A stretch of DNA of 64,000 nucleotides from Rubrobacter_D sp963840835 (GCA_963840835.1 CAWJAM010000009.1:186001-250000); one strand, 5' to 3'; positions 26,558-35,383 are shown, numbered from the stretch's first letter. The notes: generated from the sequence alone by a model not told the origin. Made by a program: numbers and translations.

Positions 26558-27172
26558 ATGCCTGAGATAACCGGTATGCGGGAACGTCGGGGTAAGGCCA
26601 GCGTCTTCGTCGACGGGGAGTTTTGGGCTGAGGTCGACGCTGGGGTGGCCCTCGAGTGTGGCCTCCGTGAGGGGAGCGTTTTTTCGTCGGAGGAGTTGGA
26701 GGGCGTGCGGGTGGTGGGGGAGAGGCCGCTCGCGATGGGGCGGGCGCTCAATTTGCTCGGGTACAGGGCGCGCTCTGAGGCCGAGGTTCGGGCGAGGCTT
26801 GGGCGCTACGGTTATGCCGGGGGGACGATCGAGGTGGTGGTCGTTCGGCTCCGGGAGTTGGGTTACCTCGACGACGAGGAGTTTGCGCGGCTCAAAGCGC
26901 GTGAGAAGGCGCGAAGGTACGGGCCGCGGCGGGTCTCAGTGGAGTTGAGGAAGAGCGGGGTGGGGGAGGAGTTGGCCAGGGAGGTCGTCGAGGAGGAGTT
27001 CGCCGGCCGCTCCGAGGTGGGGGAGGCTCGATCCGCCGCCGCGCGGCGGTATAATGGGCGTGGGTCCGACGCGGAGGCGCGGAGGGTCTACGGCTTTCTG
27101 GTCCGTCGGGGTTACTCGGCGGAGGTCTGTGCCAAGGTCGCCCGGGAGTTCCGGGAGCCTCCGGAAGCCTGA
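26558..27172 (+). CDS. recX: Regulatory protein RecX
   Basis: Small helical modulator that binds the RecA filament and limits its activity. The 204-residue protein shows the three tandem three-helix repeats: NLLGYRARSEAEVRARL, ELGYLDDEEFARLKAREK with RYGPRRVSVELRKSGV, and AEARRVYGFLVRRGYSAEV. ATG 26558 lies after GGGAG; GTG 26552 is also possible. An N-terminal extension of about 60 residues (RRGKASVFVDGEFWAEV) is usual in the long form. The gene is very G-rich on its coding strand. Confidence 0.9.
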   Translation: MPEITGMRERRGKASVFVDGEFWAEVDAGVALECGLREGSVFSSEELEGVRVVGERPLAMGRALNLLGYRARSEAEVRARLGRYGYAGGTIEVVVVRLRELGYLDDEEFARLKAREKARRYGPRRVSVELRKSGVGEELAREVVEEEFAGRSEVGEARSAAARRYNGRGSDAEARRVYGFLVRRGYSAEVCAKVAREFREPPEA

Positions 27173-27232
27173 AGGTGGAGGAGCTAGCTCGATGCCGGGC
27201 CGCCGCAGGCGGACCCGCTGGAAGGACAACCT

Positions 27233-28777
27233 GTGAGTATTTTGCTACTGGTCCTGGGACTGGTCGCCGGCGCAGCCGTCGGCGCGGCCCTGGGATACTT
27301 GATTTTCAAGTCGCGCGCCGACGCTCGCCAGGCCCAGGCCAGGGCCGACGCGGGCTCCATCTTGGAGGACGCTGGTCGCGAAGCCGAGACCAAACGCCGG
27401 GAGGCCGATCTCGTGGCCAAGGAGTCGGCGCTCAAGATCAAAGACGCCGCCGAGGCCGAGGTACGCACCCGTAGGGCCGAGATAGCGCGCGTCGAGGAGC
27501 GGCTGGACAACAGGGACACGGCCCTTGAGAGACGCGAGGGCGAGCTCGACGAGCGCAGGCGCCGCCTGACGGAGACCGAAGACGACATTCGGCGAAAGCA
27601 AGAAGCGCTCAGGGAGAGGCAGGCCGAGCACCTCAAAGTGTTGGAGGAGATCTCCGGTCTCACCCGGACCGAGGCCGAGAGCAGGCTGATCTCCGACCTG
27701 GAGTCGGAGATGGAGAGCCGCCTCGGGAAGATGGTGCGCGACAGGACGCTCGAGGCCGAGGAGCGGGCTGACGCCGAGGCGCGGCGCCTCATCTCCGCCA
27801 CCATGGAGCGCCTCGCCTCGGATCTAACCTCTGAGTCGACCGTCAAGGCCGTTTCGTTGCCCTCCGACGACATGAAGGGCCGGGTGATAGGCCGCGAGGG
27901 GAGAAACATCAGGGCCTTCGAGGCCACGACTGGCGTAGACGTCATAATCGACGATACCCCAGAGACCGTCGTCATCTCCAGCTTCGACCCCGTCAGGCGC
28001 GAGGTGGCGCGGGTCTCGATGGGAAGGCTGGTGCAGGACGGGCGCATCCACCCCGGGCGTATCGAGCAGATCGTGGCCAAGGCCAAAAAAGACGTCGAGA
28101 AGGAGATGAAGAGCGCGGGCCGCCAGGCCCTCTACGACGCCAGGATCTCAGGCGGCATGCACAACGACCTGATCCGGCTCCTAGGCGCCCTGAAGTACCG
28201 CACCTCCTACGGCCAGAACGTGCTCGCCCACTCGGTCGAGGTGGCTAACCTCTGCGGCATGATGGCCCAGGAGCTCGGCGCGAACGCGAAGATCGCCCGC
28301 AGGGCCGCGCTACTTCATGACGTCGGGAAGGCCATAGACCACGAGGTGGAGGGAACCCACGCCCTGATCGGGGGCCGCTTCGCGAAGAAGAGCGGCGAGT
28401 CAGACGACGTCGTGCGCGCCATCAGCGCCCACCACCACGAGATCGAGATGGAGACCGTCGAAGACGTTCTCGTCGCCACCGCAGACGCGGTCTCGGCGGC
28501 CCGCCCCGGCGCCCGCCGCGAGACCACGGAGACCTACATCGAGCGTCTGCGCTCTCTGGAGGACATCGCCTTGGGCCACCGCGGGGTCGACAAGGCCTAC
28601 GCGATACAGGCCGGGCGCGAGATCCGGGTCATGGTCCAGCCCTCCGAGGTGGACGACCGCATCGCCGCCAAGCTGGCCTACGATATCTCCAAGCAGATAG
28701 AGACCGACCTCGAGTACCCGGGCCAGATCAAGGTAACCGTCATCCGCGAGAGCCGCGTGAGCGAGGTCGCCAGGTAG
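27233..28777 (+). CDS. rny: Ribonuclease Y
   Basis: Membrane-anchored endoribonuclease that starts mRNA decay. The N-terminal membrane helix (ILLLVLGLVAGAAVGAALGY) is followed by a long charged coiled coil (about 30-200), KH domain (VIGREGRNIRAFEATTGVD) and HD domain (LAHSVEVANL, then LLHDVGKAIDHE, and AISAHHHEIE). The product is 514 residues; GTG 27233. It lies downstream of recA-recX, as in many actinobacteria and firmicutes. Confidence 0.96.
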   Translation: MSILLLVLGLVAGAAVGAALGYLIFKSRADARQAQARADAGSILEDAGREAETKRREADLVAKESALKIKDAAEAEVRTRRAEIARVEERLDNRDTALERREGELDERRRRLTETEDDIRRKQEALRERQAEHLKVLEEISGLTRTEAESRLISDLESEMESRLGKMVRDRTLEAEERADAEARRLISATMERLASDLTSESTVKAVSLPSDDMKGRVIGREGRNIRAFEATTGVDVIIDDTPETVVISSFDPVRREVARVSMGRLVQDGRIHPGRIEQIVAKAKKDVEKEMKSAGRQALYDARISGGMHNDLIRLLGALKYRTSYGQNVLAHSVEVANLCGMMAQELGANAKIARRAALLHDVGKAIDHEVEGTHALIGGRFAKKSGESDDVVRAISAHHHEIEMETVEDVLVATADAVSAARPGARRETTETYIERLRSLEDIALGHRGVDKAYAIQAGREIRVMVQPSEVDDRIAAKLAYDISKQIETDLEYPGQIKVTVIRESRVSEVAR

Positions 28778-28779
28778 GG

Positions 28780-29712
28780 ATGGAAGGCCCCTACAGGGAC
28801 CTCGGCTCGGGCTTCGCCCGCCTGATGGGCGTCGAGGGCGCCCGCCGCACGCCCTCCCGCATCACCCACCTCGAAGACGCCCTCTTCGAGCTTCTGCGCA
28901 ACGCAGCCGACGCCGGCGCAGGGCGCATCTACGTCGCCTCCACCCTTAAAGACCGACGCTACAGGACCCTCACCGTAATCGACGACGGCCACGGCATCCC
29001 CGACTCACACAGGGACCTGATCCTACAGCCCGGCGTGACCACCCGCCACCTGAACCCCACCACGAACCCGGAAGACCCATCATCCCCCCACGGCGCTGGC
29101 CTCTCCCTCTACCACATTAATGCCAGATCCCTTTCCACCAGGATCCTCTCCGCATCATCACCAACAGCGATACAATCAACCTTTGATACGAAGACTCTCC
29201 CCGAACGCGCCCTGCAGTCCACCTCCCGACCCTCCAAAACCAACCTCAGGGCCACCCTGCAACGCTTCGTCCAGGAAACGAATGCCCGCCGTGAGGCACC
29301 CAACCTAGAAGCCTATTACGGCCCCCCCAACCGCATCCTGGCTACCCTCCTACATTGCCGCATAATACACCCGAGAGGGGAGAGCGCGCATCTGCGAGAG
29401 GCGGCTAGCCGGCTTGGGCTCGGGGTATCCAGGAGGAGTGTGCAGAGGATCATACGCGGAGAGGTGCGGCCCGTTGAGGCCGTTGAGGGAATCCCGGGGG
29501 TTGGGGCGGTGAGGAGCCGGAGGTTTAGGGGGACTGGTGATGGGGGGGCCGTGCTCTCGCTGGGGGAAGAGGAAAGTGCCGGTATAGCGGATATACTCAG
29601 GCGGGCGGCGCGGGCCGGGTATCTAGAGGTCGATGACCTGAGGTTCGAGAGCCGTCCGGGGGAGATCTCCGTCAGGGCCCGCGTCTACGAGCCGGAGGAT
29701 GAGTATGAGTAG
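28780..29712 (+). CDS. GHKL-family ATPase of unknown role
   Basis: A 310-residue protein starting three bases after the rny stop. The N-terminal part has GHKL ATP-binding boxes: N box EDALFELLRNAADAG (Glu37, Asn41), G1 DDGHGIP (68-74) and G2 GAGLSLYHINA (about 104-114), like the MutL/Hsp90/histidine-kinase fold. There is no MutL endonuclease domain or kinase domain that I can see; the C-terminal 130 residues are basic, then acidic, and unrecognised. The nucleotide composition flips sharply at 29362, dividing the gene into a C-rich and a G-rich half. The gene is well formed and overlaps miaB, so it is probably expressed. Confidence 0.75.
   Translation: MEGPYRDLGSGFARLMGVEGARRTPSRITHLEDALFELLRNAADAGAGRIYVASTLKDRRYRTLTVIDDGHGIPDSHRDLILQPGVTTRHLNPTTNPEDPSSPHGAGLSLYHINARSLSTRILSASSPTAIQSTFDTKTLPERALQSTSRPSKTNLRATLQRFVQETNARREAPNLEAYYGPPNRILATLLHCRIIHPRGESAHLREAASRLGLGVSRRSVQRIIRGEVRPVEAVEGIPGVGAVRSRRFRGTGDGGAVLSLGEEESAGIADILRRAARAGYLEVDDLRFESRPGEISVRARVYEPEDEYE
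29362..29368 (+). repeat. ATAATAC motif at coding-skew switch in the GHKL gene
   Basis: The context is CCGCATAATACACC. This is the most dramatic switch in the window: hundreds of C-rich bases before and G-rich bases after. Confidence 0.65.
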
Positions 29713-31033
29713 CACGACAGAGACGACGCCGATACCGCTCTCTCGGAAGAAGGTCGCCCTACGGGGTGCCCCCGAGGGTCGGACTGCCTGCATAAGGACC
29801 TTCGGGTGCCAGATGAACGTGCACGACTCGGACCGCATCAGGCGCATGATCCAGGACGCAGGCTACGCTGAGGTCGAGCGCTACGAGGACGCCGACCTCG
29901 TGATCCTCAACACCTGCTACGTCCGGGAGAACGCCGTCGACCGCGTCAGGGGTCACCTCGGCGAACTGAACCGCCTTCGGCGCGAGGGCCGCGTAAAGAA
30001 GGTGGCCCTCACCGGCTGTATCGGCGCCGCCGAAGAATCCGAGAGCCTGCAGAAGACCTACGGTATAGACCTAATTCTGGGTACCCATAATACATACGAG
30101 TTGGCTGAGTTCGTGGGGCTACCGACGATGCGAGAGACGTACACGCCGGAGCTGCCGGGGACGGAGGGGGGGCACAGCGCGTTCGTCACGATAATGACCG
30201 GGTGCAACTACCAGTGCAGCTACTGCATAGTACCGACGGTGAGGGGGCGCATGACCTGCCGCCCTATGCAGAGCGTCATAGGGGAAGTCGAGAGGCTGGT
30301 TGAGAGCGGCACCGGGTACGTGACGCTCCTGGGGCAGACCGTGGACGCCTGGAGGCACGAGGGCAGGCGGTTCTGCGATCTGCTTGAGGCTGTCTCGGAG
30401 GTTGCGCCGCGCGTGTGGTTTACGACGAGCCACCCTTCCAACATGGAAGACCGCACGCTCAGGGCGATCGGCGAGAGGGATACTATCGTCAAGCGGCTTC
30501 ACCTGCCAGTTCAGTCCGGCTCCGACAGGATGCTCAAGGTAATGCACCGCGGATACAAGGCGGAGAGGTACAGGCGCAAGATCGAGGTGTTCAGGGAGGC
30601 CACGCCCGATGGCACCCTGAGCACCGACATCATCGTAGGCCACCCCGGCGAGACTGAGGAGGACCACGAGCAGACCCTGAAGCTCGTCGAGGACTGCGCC
30701 TTCGACTCAGCCTACATCTTCAAGTTCTCCCCGAGGAGGGGAACCGAAGCCGCCGAACTTCCCGGCAGCGTGCCGGACAACGTCGTCCAGCGCCGCTTCC
30801 TGGAGGTCTTGAGGCAGGTCGAGAAGAACGCATTCGACAGAAACCAACGCAAGGTCGGGAGCCTGGAGGAGATCTACATCCGCCACGGCAACACCGAGGG
30901 CGGCAAGGCCATCGGGGAGACGTGGAGCGGCCACGCCGTCCACGTCAACACGGACGCGGCGGCCGGGAGCTACGTGAGGGCCACCATAGAATCTGCGGGA
31001 CCCCACGTGCTTTATGGAAGAATTGAGAACTAG
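29699..31033 (+). CDS. miaB: tRNA-2-methylthio-N6-dimethylallyladenosine synthase
   Basis: Radical-SAM methylthiotransferase acting on A37 of tRNA after MiaA. The N-terminal UPF0004 domain has its three cluster Cys in TFGCQMN, LNTCYVRENA and LTGCIG. The radical-SAM motif is CNYQCSYC (CxxxCxxC), followed by LLGQTVDAW, LPVQSGSDRMLKVMHRGY and IIVGHPGETEEDHE. A TRAM domain ends the 444-residue protein. ATG 29699 overlaps the GHKL gene by 14 bases. The skew switch at 30087 falls between the Cys domain and the radical-SAM domain. It pairs with miaA downstream. Confidence 0.96.
   Translation: MSMSSTTETTPIPLSRKKVALRGAPEGRTACIRTFGCQMNVHDSDRIRRMIQDAGYAEVERYEDADLVILNTCYVRENAVDRVRGHLGELNRLRREGRVKKVALTGCIGAAEESESLQKTYGIDLILGTHNTYELAEFVGLPTMRETYTPELPGTEGGHSAFVTIMTGCNYQCSYCIVPTVRGRMTCRPMQSVIGEVERLVESGTGYVTLLGQTVDAWRHEGRRFCDLLEAVSEVAPRVWFTTSHPSNMEDRTLRAIGERDTIVKRLHLPVQSGSDRMLKVMHRGYKAERYRRKIEVFREATPDGTLSTDIIVGHPGETEEDHEQTLKLVEDCAFDSAYIFKFSPRRGTEAAELPGSVPDNVVQRRFLEVLRQVEKNAFDRNQRKVGSLEEIYIRHGNTEGGKAIGETWSGHAVHVNTDAAAGSYVRATIESAGPHVLYGRIEN
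30087..30093 (+). repeat. ATAATAC motif at coding-skew switch in miaB
   Basis: The context is CCCATAATACAT, encoding THNTYE. C-rich codons precede and G-rich codons follow. Confidence 0.6.
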
Positions 31034-31040
31034 GAATTTC

Positions 31041-31100
31041 GAATTAGGAATTGTTCGCTATGGAGCCACTTCCCAATTCGAAACTCATAATTCCTAATTC
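31041..31100. repeat. AT-rich inverted repeat around the miaA start
   Basis: GAATTAGGAATT (31041-31052) and AATTCCTAATTC (31089-31100) are perfect 12-base arms. The loop holds ATG 31060, and the right arm is translated as IIPNS of MiaA. Composition is far from the genome norm. Confidence 0.75.
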
Positions 31101-31944
31101 TTACGTAGTTTGCGGGCCGACGGCGAGCGGGAAGAGCGACCTCTCCGACGCCCTGGCCGAGGGGCTGACGGAGTTGCACGACTGCCACGTGCCCACGGTC
31201 GTCGTGGATTCCATGCAGGTTTACAGGGAATTGCCGACGATAACCAACCAGGCGCGCGGGCGCGCGGCGGAGCTTGTGGGTATCGTCTCCGTCACCGAGG
31301 AGTGGAGCGTGGCCAGGCACAGATCTCGGGCAGAGGAGATCATCGCCAAAGAGGCGCGCTTCGTCCTCGACGCGGGAACGGGAATGTACCTGAACGCGCT
31401 GCTTTTGGATTTCCCACTTGCCCCGAAGGTGCCCTCCGGCTTACGCCGACGGGCCGAGGAAACCACCGTGGACGCTTTGAATCCCCGCAGGGCCGCGCGG
31501 GAGAGGGAGTTGGATCTCGCCGGGGCGGACGCTCGCGGTTCGGTCTGGCAGGGAGACCTCCGCTACGATACCGCCGTCGTCTACCTGAGGCCAGACCGGT
31601 CCGAGCTCGACGCAGCCATCGCCAGGCGCTCCAGGAAGATTGCCCGCGAAGGCCTTGGGGAAGCGCGAGCACTGAACGACATGCTCGCGCGGGGAGAGAA
31701 CCTAAGCCCCTCGGTCATGGACTCCGTGGGAGTTCGCGAGCTCACCAACTATCTTTCGGGGACGCTCTCGATAGAGCAGGCCCAAGAGATCATCGCCGTA
31801 CGCACCCGGCGGTTCGCCAGGCGTCAGATGCGGTGGTTCGATAAGCTTACGAAAACCCTCGAGGGCCGCGCCAGGATAACCGTATTGCGCGAGAGGGCAG
31901 ATCTCGATACATTGCATTCTATGCATGATATAATCTCGTCATGA
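31060..31944 (+). CDS. miaA: tRNA dimethylallyltransferase
   Basis: Adds the isopentenyl group to A37 of tRNAs that read U-initial codons. After an odd repeat-encoded leader (EPLPNSKLIIPNS) it shows the P-loop GPTASGKSDLSDAL, DSMQVYRELPTITN, RFVLDAGTGMYLNALLLDFP and the C-terminal RTRRFARRQMRWFDKL. From ATG 31060 it is 294 residues; TTG 31051 is also in frame. The start lies in the loop of the AT-rich inverted repeat, which could affect initiation. It follows miaB by 26 bases and overlaps hflX as ATGA. Confidence 0.93.
   Translation: MEPLPNSKLIIPNSYVVCGPTASGKSDLSDALAEGLTELHDCHVPTVVVDSMQVYRELPTITNQARGRAAELVGIVSVTEEWSVARHRSRAEEIIAKEARFVLDAGTGMYLNALLLDFPLAPKVPSGLRRRAEETTVDALNPRRAARERELDLAGADARGSVWQGDLRYDTAVVYLRPDRSELDAAIARRSRKIAREGLGEARALNDMLARGENLSPSVMDSVGVRELTNYLSGTLSIEQAQEIIAVRTRRFARRQMRWFDKLTKTLEGRARITVLRERADLDTLHSMHDIISS
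31929..31934 (+). promoter_or_regulatory. Probable leaderless promoter (-10) for hflX
   Basis: A consensus TATAAT lies six bases before the hflX ATG, so a transcript would begin at or near the A of ATG. No strong -35 is visible; the site is inside the miaA 3' end. Confidence 0.5.
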
Positions 31945-33200
31945 ACGAAGAGAGAGCGGTATTGGTCGGCGCGGGGGAGACGCGTCACATGGGGGAATTG
32001 GGGCGGCTTGCGGGGACGCTAGGGATCGAGGTCTCCGGCGTACTGGAGCAGAACCGCAGGGACGGCACGGGCTACCTCGGGCGCGGCAAGCGCGAGGAGT
32101 TGCGGGATCTGGCAGAAGAAGTCGGGGCTCGCTTCGTGGTCGCCGACGACGAGTTGACGGCGTCTCAGGCCAGGGTCCTGGAGAGGGCGTGCGGGGTCTC
32201 GGTGGTGGACAGGACGGAGTTGATCATCCGCATCTTCGAGGCGCATGCGAGAGACGCCGCGAGCCGCCTCGAGGTCGAGCTCGCCGACCTGGAGTACCGC
32301 TTGCCGAGGGTCAAGGGCAAGAACCCCGAGCTCAGCCGCCTCGGGGGTGGAGGGGTCACGACGAGGGGTCCCGGCGAGCAGCAGCTGGAGTACGACAGGC
32401 GCGTCATCCGCGAGCGCATTGCTACCATAAACCGCAAGATGAAAGAGGAGAAGGCCGGAAGGGCCGTTCGGGGGGCGCGCCTAAAGGAGACAGGACCGCC
32501 TACCGTCGCGCTGGTGGGGTACACCAACGCGGGAAAGACGACCATCCTCAACGCCCTCAGTGGGGCGTCAAGGTCGACCAAGGACAGGCTCTTCGAGACC
32601 CTCGAGACCACTACGCGCCTGGTCGAAGGAAGTGCTGCTGACGGGAAAAGCGGGGGTGCTCGTCCCGACTTCGTCGTTACCGATACGGTTGGCTTCATAA
32701 GGAAGCTTCCTACCCAGCTGGTCCACTCGTTCGCCTCCACGCTAGAGTTTGCCCACGAAGCCGACATCAGGGTACTCTGCGCCGATGCCGCAAGCGAGGA
32801 TCTCGCAGAGGAGATCTCGACCGTCACAGAGGCGCTCTCTGAGACGTCAGGTGCGCACAACGGGTCCGAGGCCCCCACGACCATCCTGTGCCTGAACAAG
32901 GTCGACCTCCTCGGCGAAGAGCGAACTCGAAAATTGCGCGGGCAGTTTCCGAATGCCGTGATGATAAGCGCTCCGGCTGGCTGCGAAGCTCTCCTGGCCG
33001 AGATCTACGCCTCCATAGCCTCAAACAGAGTGCGGATGACGGTATTGATCCCTCACTCCGAATACGCCGCAGCGAGCCACCTCTACGGCCTCGCCGAGAT
33101 CCACGCCCAGGAGAACACCCAAGCCGGCGTCTGGATGGACGTCAGCCTCCCGCGCTCAGCCTCATCACGCTACACCGCTTATAAACAAACCCGACCATAG
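31941..33200 (+). CDS. hflX: Ribosome-splitting GTPase HflX
   Basis: Binds the 50S E-site region and splits stalled ribosomes under stress. The N-terminal HflX domain shows DGTGYLGRGKREELRDL, ELADLEYRLPRVKG and the glycine-rich LGGGGVTTRGPGEQQLEYDR. The G domain has GYTNAGKTTILNAL, TDTVGFIRKLP and LNKVDLL. The C-terminal domain ends SRYTAYKQTRP. The product is 419 residues. ATG 31941 overlaps the miaA stop and also sits six bases after a TATAAT, so it may be made both from the operon and from its own leaderless transcript. Confidence 0.94.
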   Translation: MNEERAVLVGAGETRHMGELGRLAGTLGIEVSGVLEQNRRDGTGYLGRGKREELRDLAEEVGARFVVADDELTASQARVLERACGVSVVDRTELIIRIFEAHARDAASRLEVELADLEYRLPRVKGKNPELSRLGGGGVTTRGPGEQQLEYDRRVIRERIATINRKMKEEKAGRAVRGARLKETGPPTVALVGYTNAGKTTILNALSGASRSTKDRLFETLETTTRLVEGSAADGKSGGARPDFVVTDTVGFIRKLPTQLVHSFASTLEFAHEADIRVLCADAASEDLAEEISTVTEALSETSGAHNGSEAPTTILCLNKVDLLGEERTRKLRGQFPNAVMISAPAGCEALLAEIYASIASNRVRMTVLIPHSEYAAASHLYGLAEIHAQENTQAGVWMDVSLPRSASSRYTAYKQTRP

Positions 33201-33210
33201 CCGCCCCGAG

Positions 33211-33984
33211 TTGCCCGATAAAGCCCTCCGGCTCTATCCACTCCCAACGCTCTCTATCGATCCAACCAAGATCCACAGTGATCTACAGATAATACCCCAC
33301 AGCGGGGGAGATCTCCAGACACGCCCTTACACGATCTCAAACACGGTTGCATCGATAGACGGCAGAATCTCTGTGGAAGGTAAGGCTGGTGGGATCGGGA
33401 GTGCTGTGGACCGGGTTGCGATGCGCAATCTCAGGGCGGGGGTGGATGCGGTTATGGTTGGCGCGGGCACTTTACGTGCGGAGAAGCTCTCACTTGGGCT
33501 AGATGCGACTCCCGCAGGTTCGCAACAACCCCTCGCGGTCATCGTGGCTGCGAGCGGCGAGGTTCCCGTGCGGAAGAACCTCATCGCGCATGAAGGCCAG
33601 GAAGTGCTCGTGATCTCCGCGGAAGCGAAGGCGGAGGCCCTCACGGAGCAACTTTCGGGCATTGCTAGCGTGCTGAGTGTGCCCTCCGAACGGGACGACT
33701 ACCCAGACCTCGTTCTGGCTCTGCAAACGCTGAAACAAGAATATCTCGTAGAGCGCCTGTTGGTGGAGGGCGGCTCCCAGCTGAACCGGACCCTGATATC
33801 CCGCTGCCTCCTCGACGAGCTGTTCCTGACCATCGCCCCGAAGCTGCTTGGCGGCACCCCCGACCAGATAAAGACGATGATAGAAGGCAGCATCCCGGCG
33901 CCCAAAGACTTGAGCCTCACGTCCATCCATCTCGCCGGGGGCGAGATCTTCCTCCGCTACTCCCTGTCGATTCCGACCGTCTAA
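33211..33984 (+). CDS. RibD C-terminal-type reductase
   Basis: A 257-residue protein of the RibD C-terminal/dihydrofolate-reductase-like fold that uses NADPH. Signature stretches are SNTVASIDGRISVEGKAG, LRAGVDAVMVGAGTLRAE and LLVEGGSQLNRTLISRCLLDEL. It lacks the RibD deaminase domain, so it could be a stand-alone pyrimidine reductase of riboflavin synthesis or a related oxidoreductase; this cannot be settled from sequence alone. TTG 33211 follows hflX by ten bases. It is the last + strand gene before a convergent gap. Confidence 0.82.
   Translation: MPDKALRLYPLPTLSIDPTKIHSDLQIIPHSGGDLQTRPYTISNTVASIDGRISVEGKAGGIGSAVDRVAMRNLRAGVDAVMVGAGTLRAEKLSLGLDATPAGSQQPLAVIVAASGEVPVRKNLIAHEGQEVLVISAEAKAEALTEQLSGIASVLSVPSERDDYPDLVLALQTLKQEYLVERLLVEGGSQLNRTLISRCLLDELFLTIAPKLLGGTPDQIKTMIEGSIPAPKDLSLTSIHLAGGEIFLRYSLSIPTV
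33289..33295 (+). repeat. ATAATAC motif near skew switch in the RibD-C gene
   Basis: The context is CAGATAATACCC. The change to G-rich codons follows about 70 bases later, less abruptly than elsewhere. Confidence 0.5.
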
Positions 33985-34420
33985 ACTCTCTGCGTGCCTC
34001 CCTGCGAGCTCTCAAAAATGAACTTCCGAGAATCCCCGTTATGCGAAGTTCATCGTCTCCTGTGACCACAGAGAGTCATCAACCACCCGGCGACCGATTA
34101 GTTGCGAGCCTCTGTACCATGGCACAGGATACGCCGGATACGTCGGGCACTGCGTATCCCGCTTCCCTTGTCCTCCCTAATAACATCTTAGTCCTCCCAG
34201 CCCTGATACTTGGGATACCCGTTAGATCCAACCTGCGCTGCCAGGCTCTGCTTGCATCAGAATGCCGCTAAGACTTGAGGGTATTATACATTTATCATGA
34301 TGCCCGGCTAATTCGTGGGGCACCTATGCGTGCCTGCCGCCCGAACGCGGTCTTCATCTAGCGAACTCGGTATAACCCCGTGCGGCCACGGACGGCCTCC
34401 TTGGCCTGATCGACTGCGAG
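33985..34420. other. Convergent intergenic region with several small palindromes
   Basis: This gap lies between converging genes. It holds a perfect 9-base inverted repeat (ATGAACTTC at 34018-34026 with GAAGTTCAT at 34045-34053), a GGATACG/CGTATCC pair (34136-34142 and 34153-34159), and an ATAATAC-type motif (34281-34287). A 76-codon frame at 34041-34271 has no recognisable features and I do not call it a gene. Confidence 0.55.
34281..34287 (-). repeat. ATAATAC motif, intergenic copy after xer
   Basis: On the - strand the core is GTATAATAC, containing TATAATA, a fully symmetric TA-N3-TA. Confidence 0.5.
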
Positions 34421-35383
34421 CTAAAACGGTAGGGTATTATATTGATACGCGCGGGTGGCGAGCTCTTCGGCGCGGCGGATGTAGCGCATGGTGGTCTTGG
34501 GGTCGGAGTGGCCGAGGAACTGCTGGATGACGAGCAGGGGCGCCTCGTTTACGGCCATGTTAGTGCCGACGGTGTGGCGGATGGAGTGGGGCGAGATGGC
34601 TTTGGTGATGCCGGCGGCGAGGACGTATTTCTTCACTATGTTCTGTACCGAGCGGGTGGTGAGGGGTTTGTCCTTGCCGACCCTGGAGGTGAGAAGCGGT
34701 TTGCGGGAGTCGGGGTGGGAGGTGAAGCTGCGTTCTGTCAACAGGACGTAGCGCTGGATCAGGCGCCAGAGGTCGGGTGAGATCGGCACGTTTCGGACTT
34801 TATCGCCCTTACCGAGAACGCGAAGCAGGACCTGCTCTTGCGCCCCCTCACGGAAGTCGCCGATCTTGATCCCGACCACCTCGGCCTCCCGCAAGCCGCA
34901 GCCGGCCATGACCGCGAGCAAGACGTAGTCCCTGTAATTGGAGGCGCGGGCGGCGCTGAGCATGCGCGAGAGTTCCTCTTCGGTGAGCACGTTGTAGGCG
35001 GGGTCCTGGCGCACGCGCGGGCTCTTCGCGAAATAGCGCAACGACTCCGGGTTCACGGTCGTCGCGCCAGCCATGAACGTGAAGACCAAGAACCGCCTGA
35101 GCACCGCAAGCTTCTTCGCCGCCGTCGCAGCCGCGTACGTCCCGATCAAGTACTCCCGATACAGCGAGATGTCCTCCGCCGTCAACTCCCCAAGCCCCTT
35201 CCCTATCTCTCGCTCCATATAGGAGATGAACATCGTTAGCTCTGTATTATAGGTTTTTATGGTCTGGGGGCTGGAGAGGGTACGCAGGTAGACGGCGACG
35301 AGGCGTCGTGTCTCTGGGGGGAGGGTTTGCGGCGCGGGGGTTGCATCTTCGAGCGGTACGGGGAGCTCAGTCTTGCGGGTCAT
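34421..35383 (-). CDS. Tyrosine recombinase, XerC/XerD family
   Basis: A 320-residue site-specific recombinase. The N-terminal SAM-like domain (about 25-115) contains YLRTLSSPQTIKTYNTELTM. The catalytic domain has the expected residues: Arg in GCGLREAEVVGI, Lys in LGKGDKVRNVP, HSIRHTVGT (HxxR), GHSDPKTTMRY (His) and a terminal Tyr (RYI). It may be the chromosomal dimer-resolution enzyme or an integrase relative; the lack of nearby mobile genes and the housekeeping operon favour Xer. Its start overlaps apt by 17 bases. Two ATAATAC motifs lie at its ends. Confidence 0.88.
   Translation of the reverse strand: MTRKTELPVPLEDATPAPQTLPPETRRLVAVYLRTLSSPQTIKTYNTELTMFISYMEREIGKGLGELTAEDISLYREYLIGTYAAATAAKKLAVLRRFLVFTFMAGATTVNPESLRYFAKSPRVRQDPAYNVLTEEELSRMLSAARASNYRDYVLLAVMAGCGLREAEVVGIKIGDFREGAQEQVLLRVLGKGDKVRNVPISPDLWRLIQRYVLLTERSFTSHPDSRKPLLTSRVGKDKPLTTRSVQNIVKKYVLAAGITKAISPHSIRHTVGTNMAVNEAPLLVIQQFLGHSDPKTTMRYIRRAEELATRAYQYNTLPF
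34434..34440 (-). repeat. ATAATAC motif at the xer 3' end
   Basis: It encodes QYNT in the last codons of xer (TATAATACC). The gene is C-rich on its coding strand before it; the sequence beyond is G-leaning on that strand. Confidence 0.5.
35244..35250 (-). repeat. ATAATAC motif at coding-skew switch in xer
   Basis: Coding strand context is CCTATAATACAG, encoding TYNTE. C-rich codons precede and G-rich codons follow on the coding strand. Confidence 0.6.

Noticed and set aside
27040..27065. GGTATAATGGG in recX as another skew-switch motif
   Set aside because: It lacks the ATAATAC core and recX is G-rich on both sides, so no switch occurs.
34041..34271. 76-codon frame in the convergent gap
   Set aside because: No ribosome site, no domain, no coherent codon bias.
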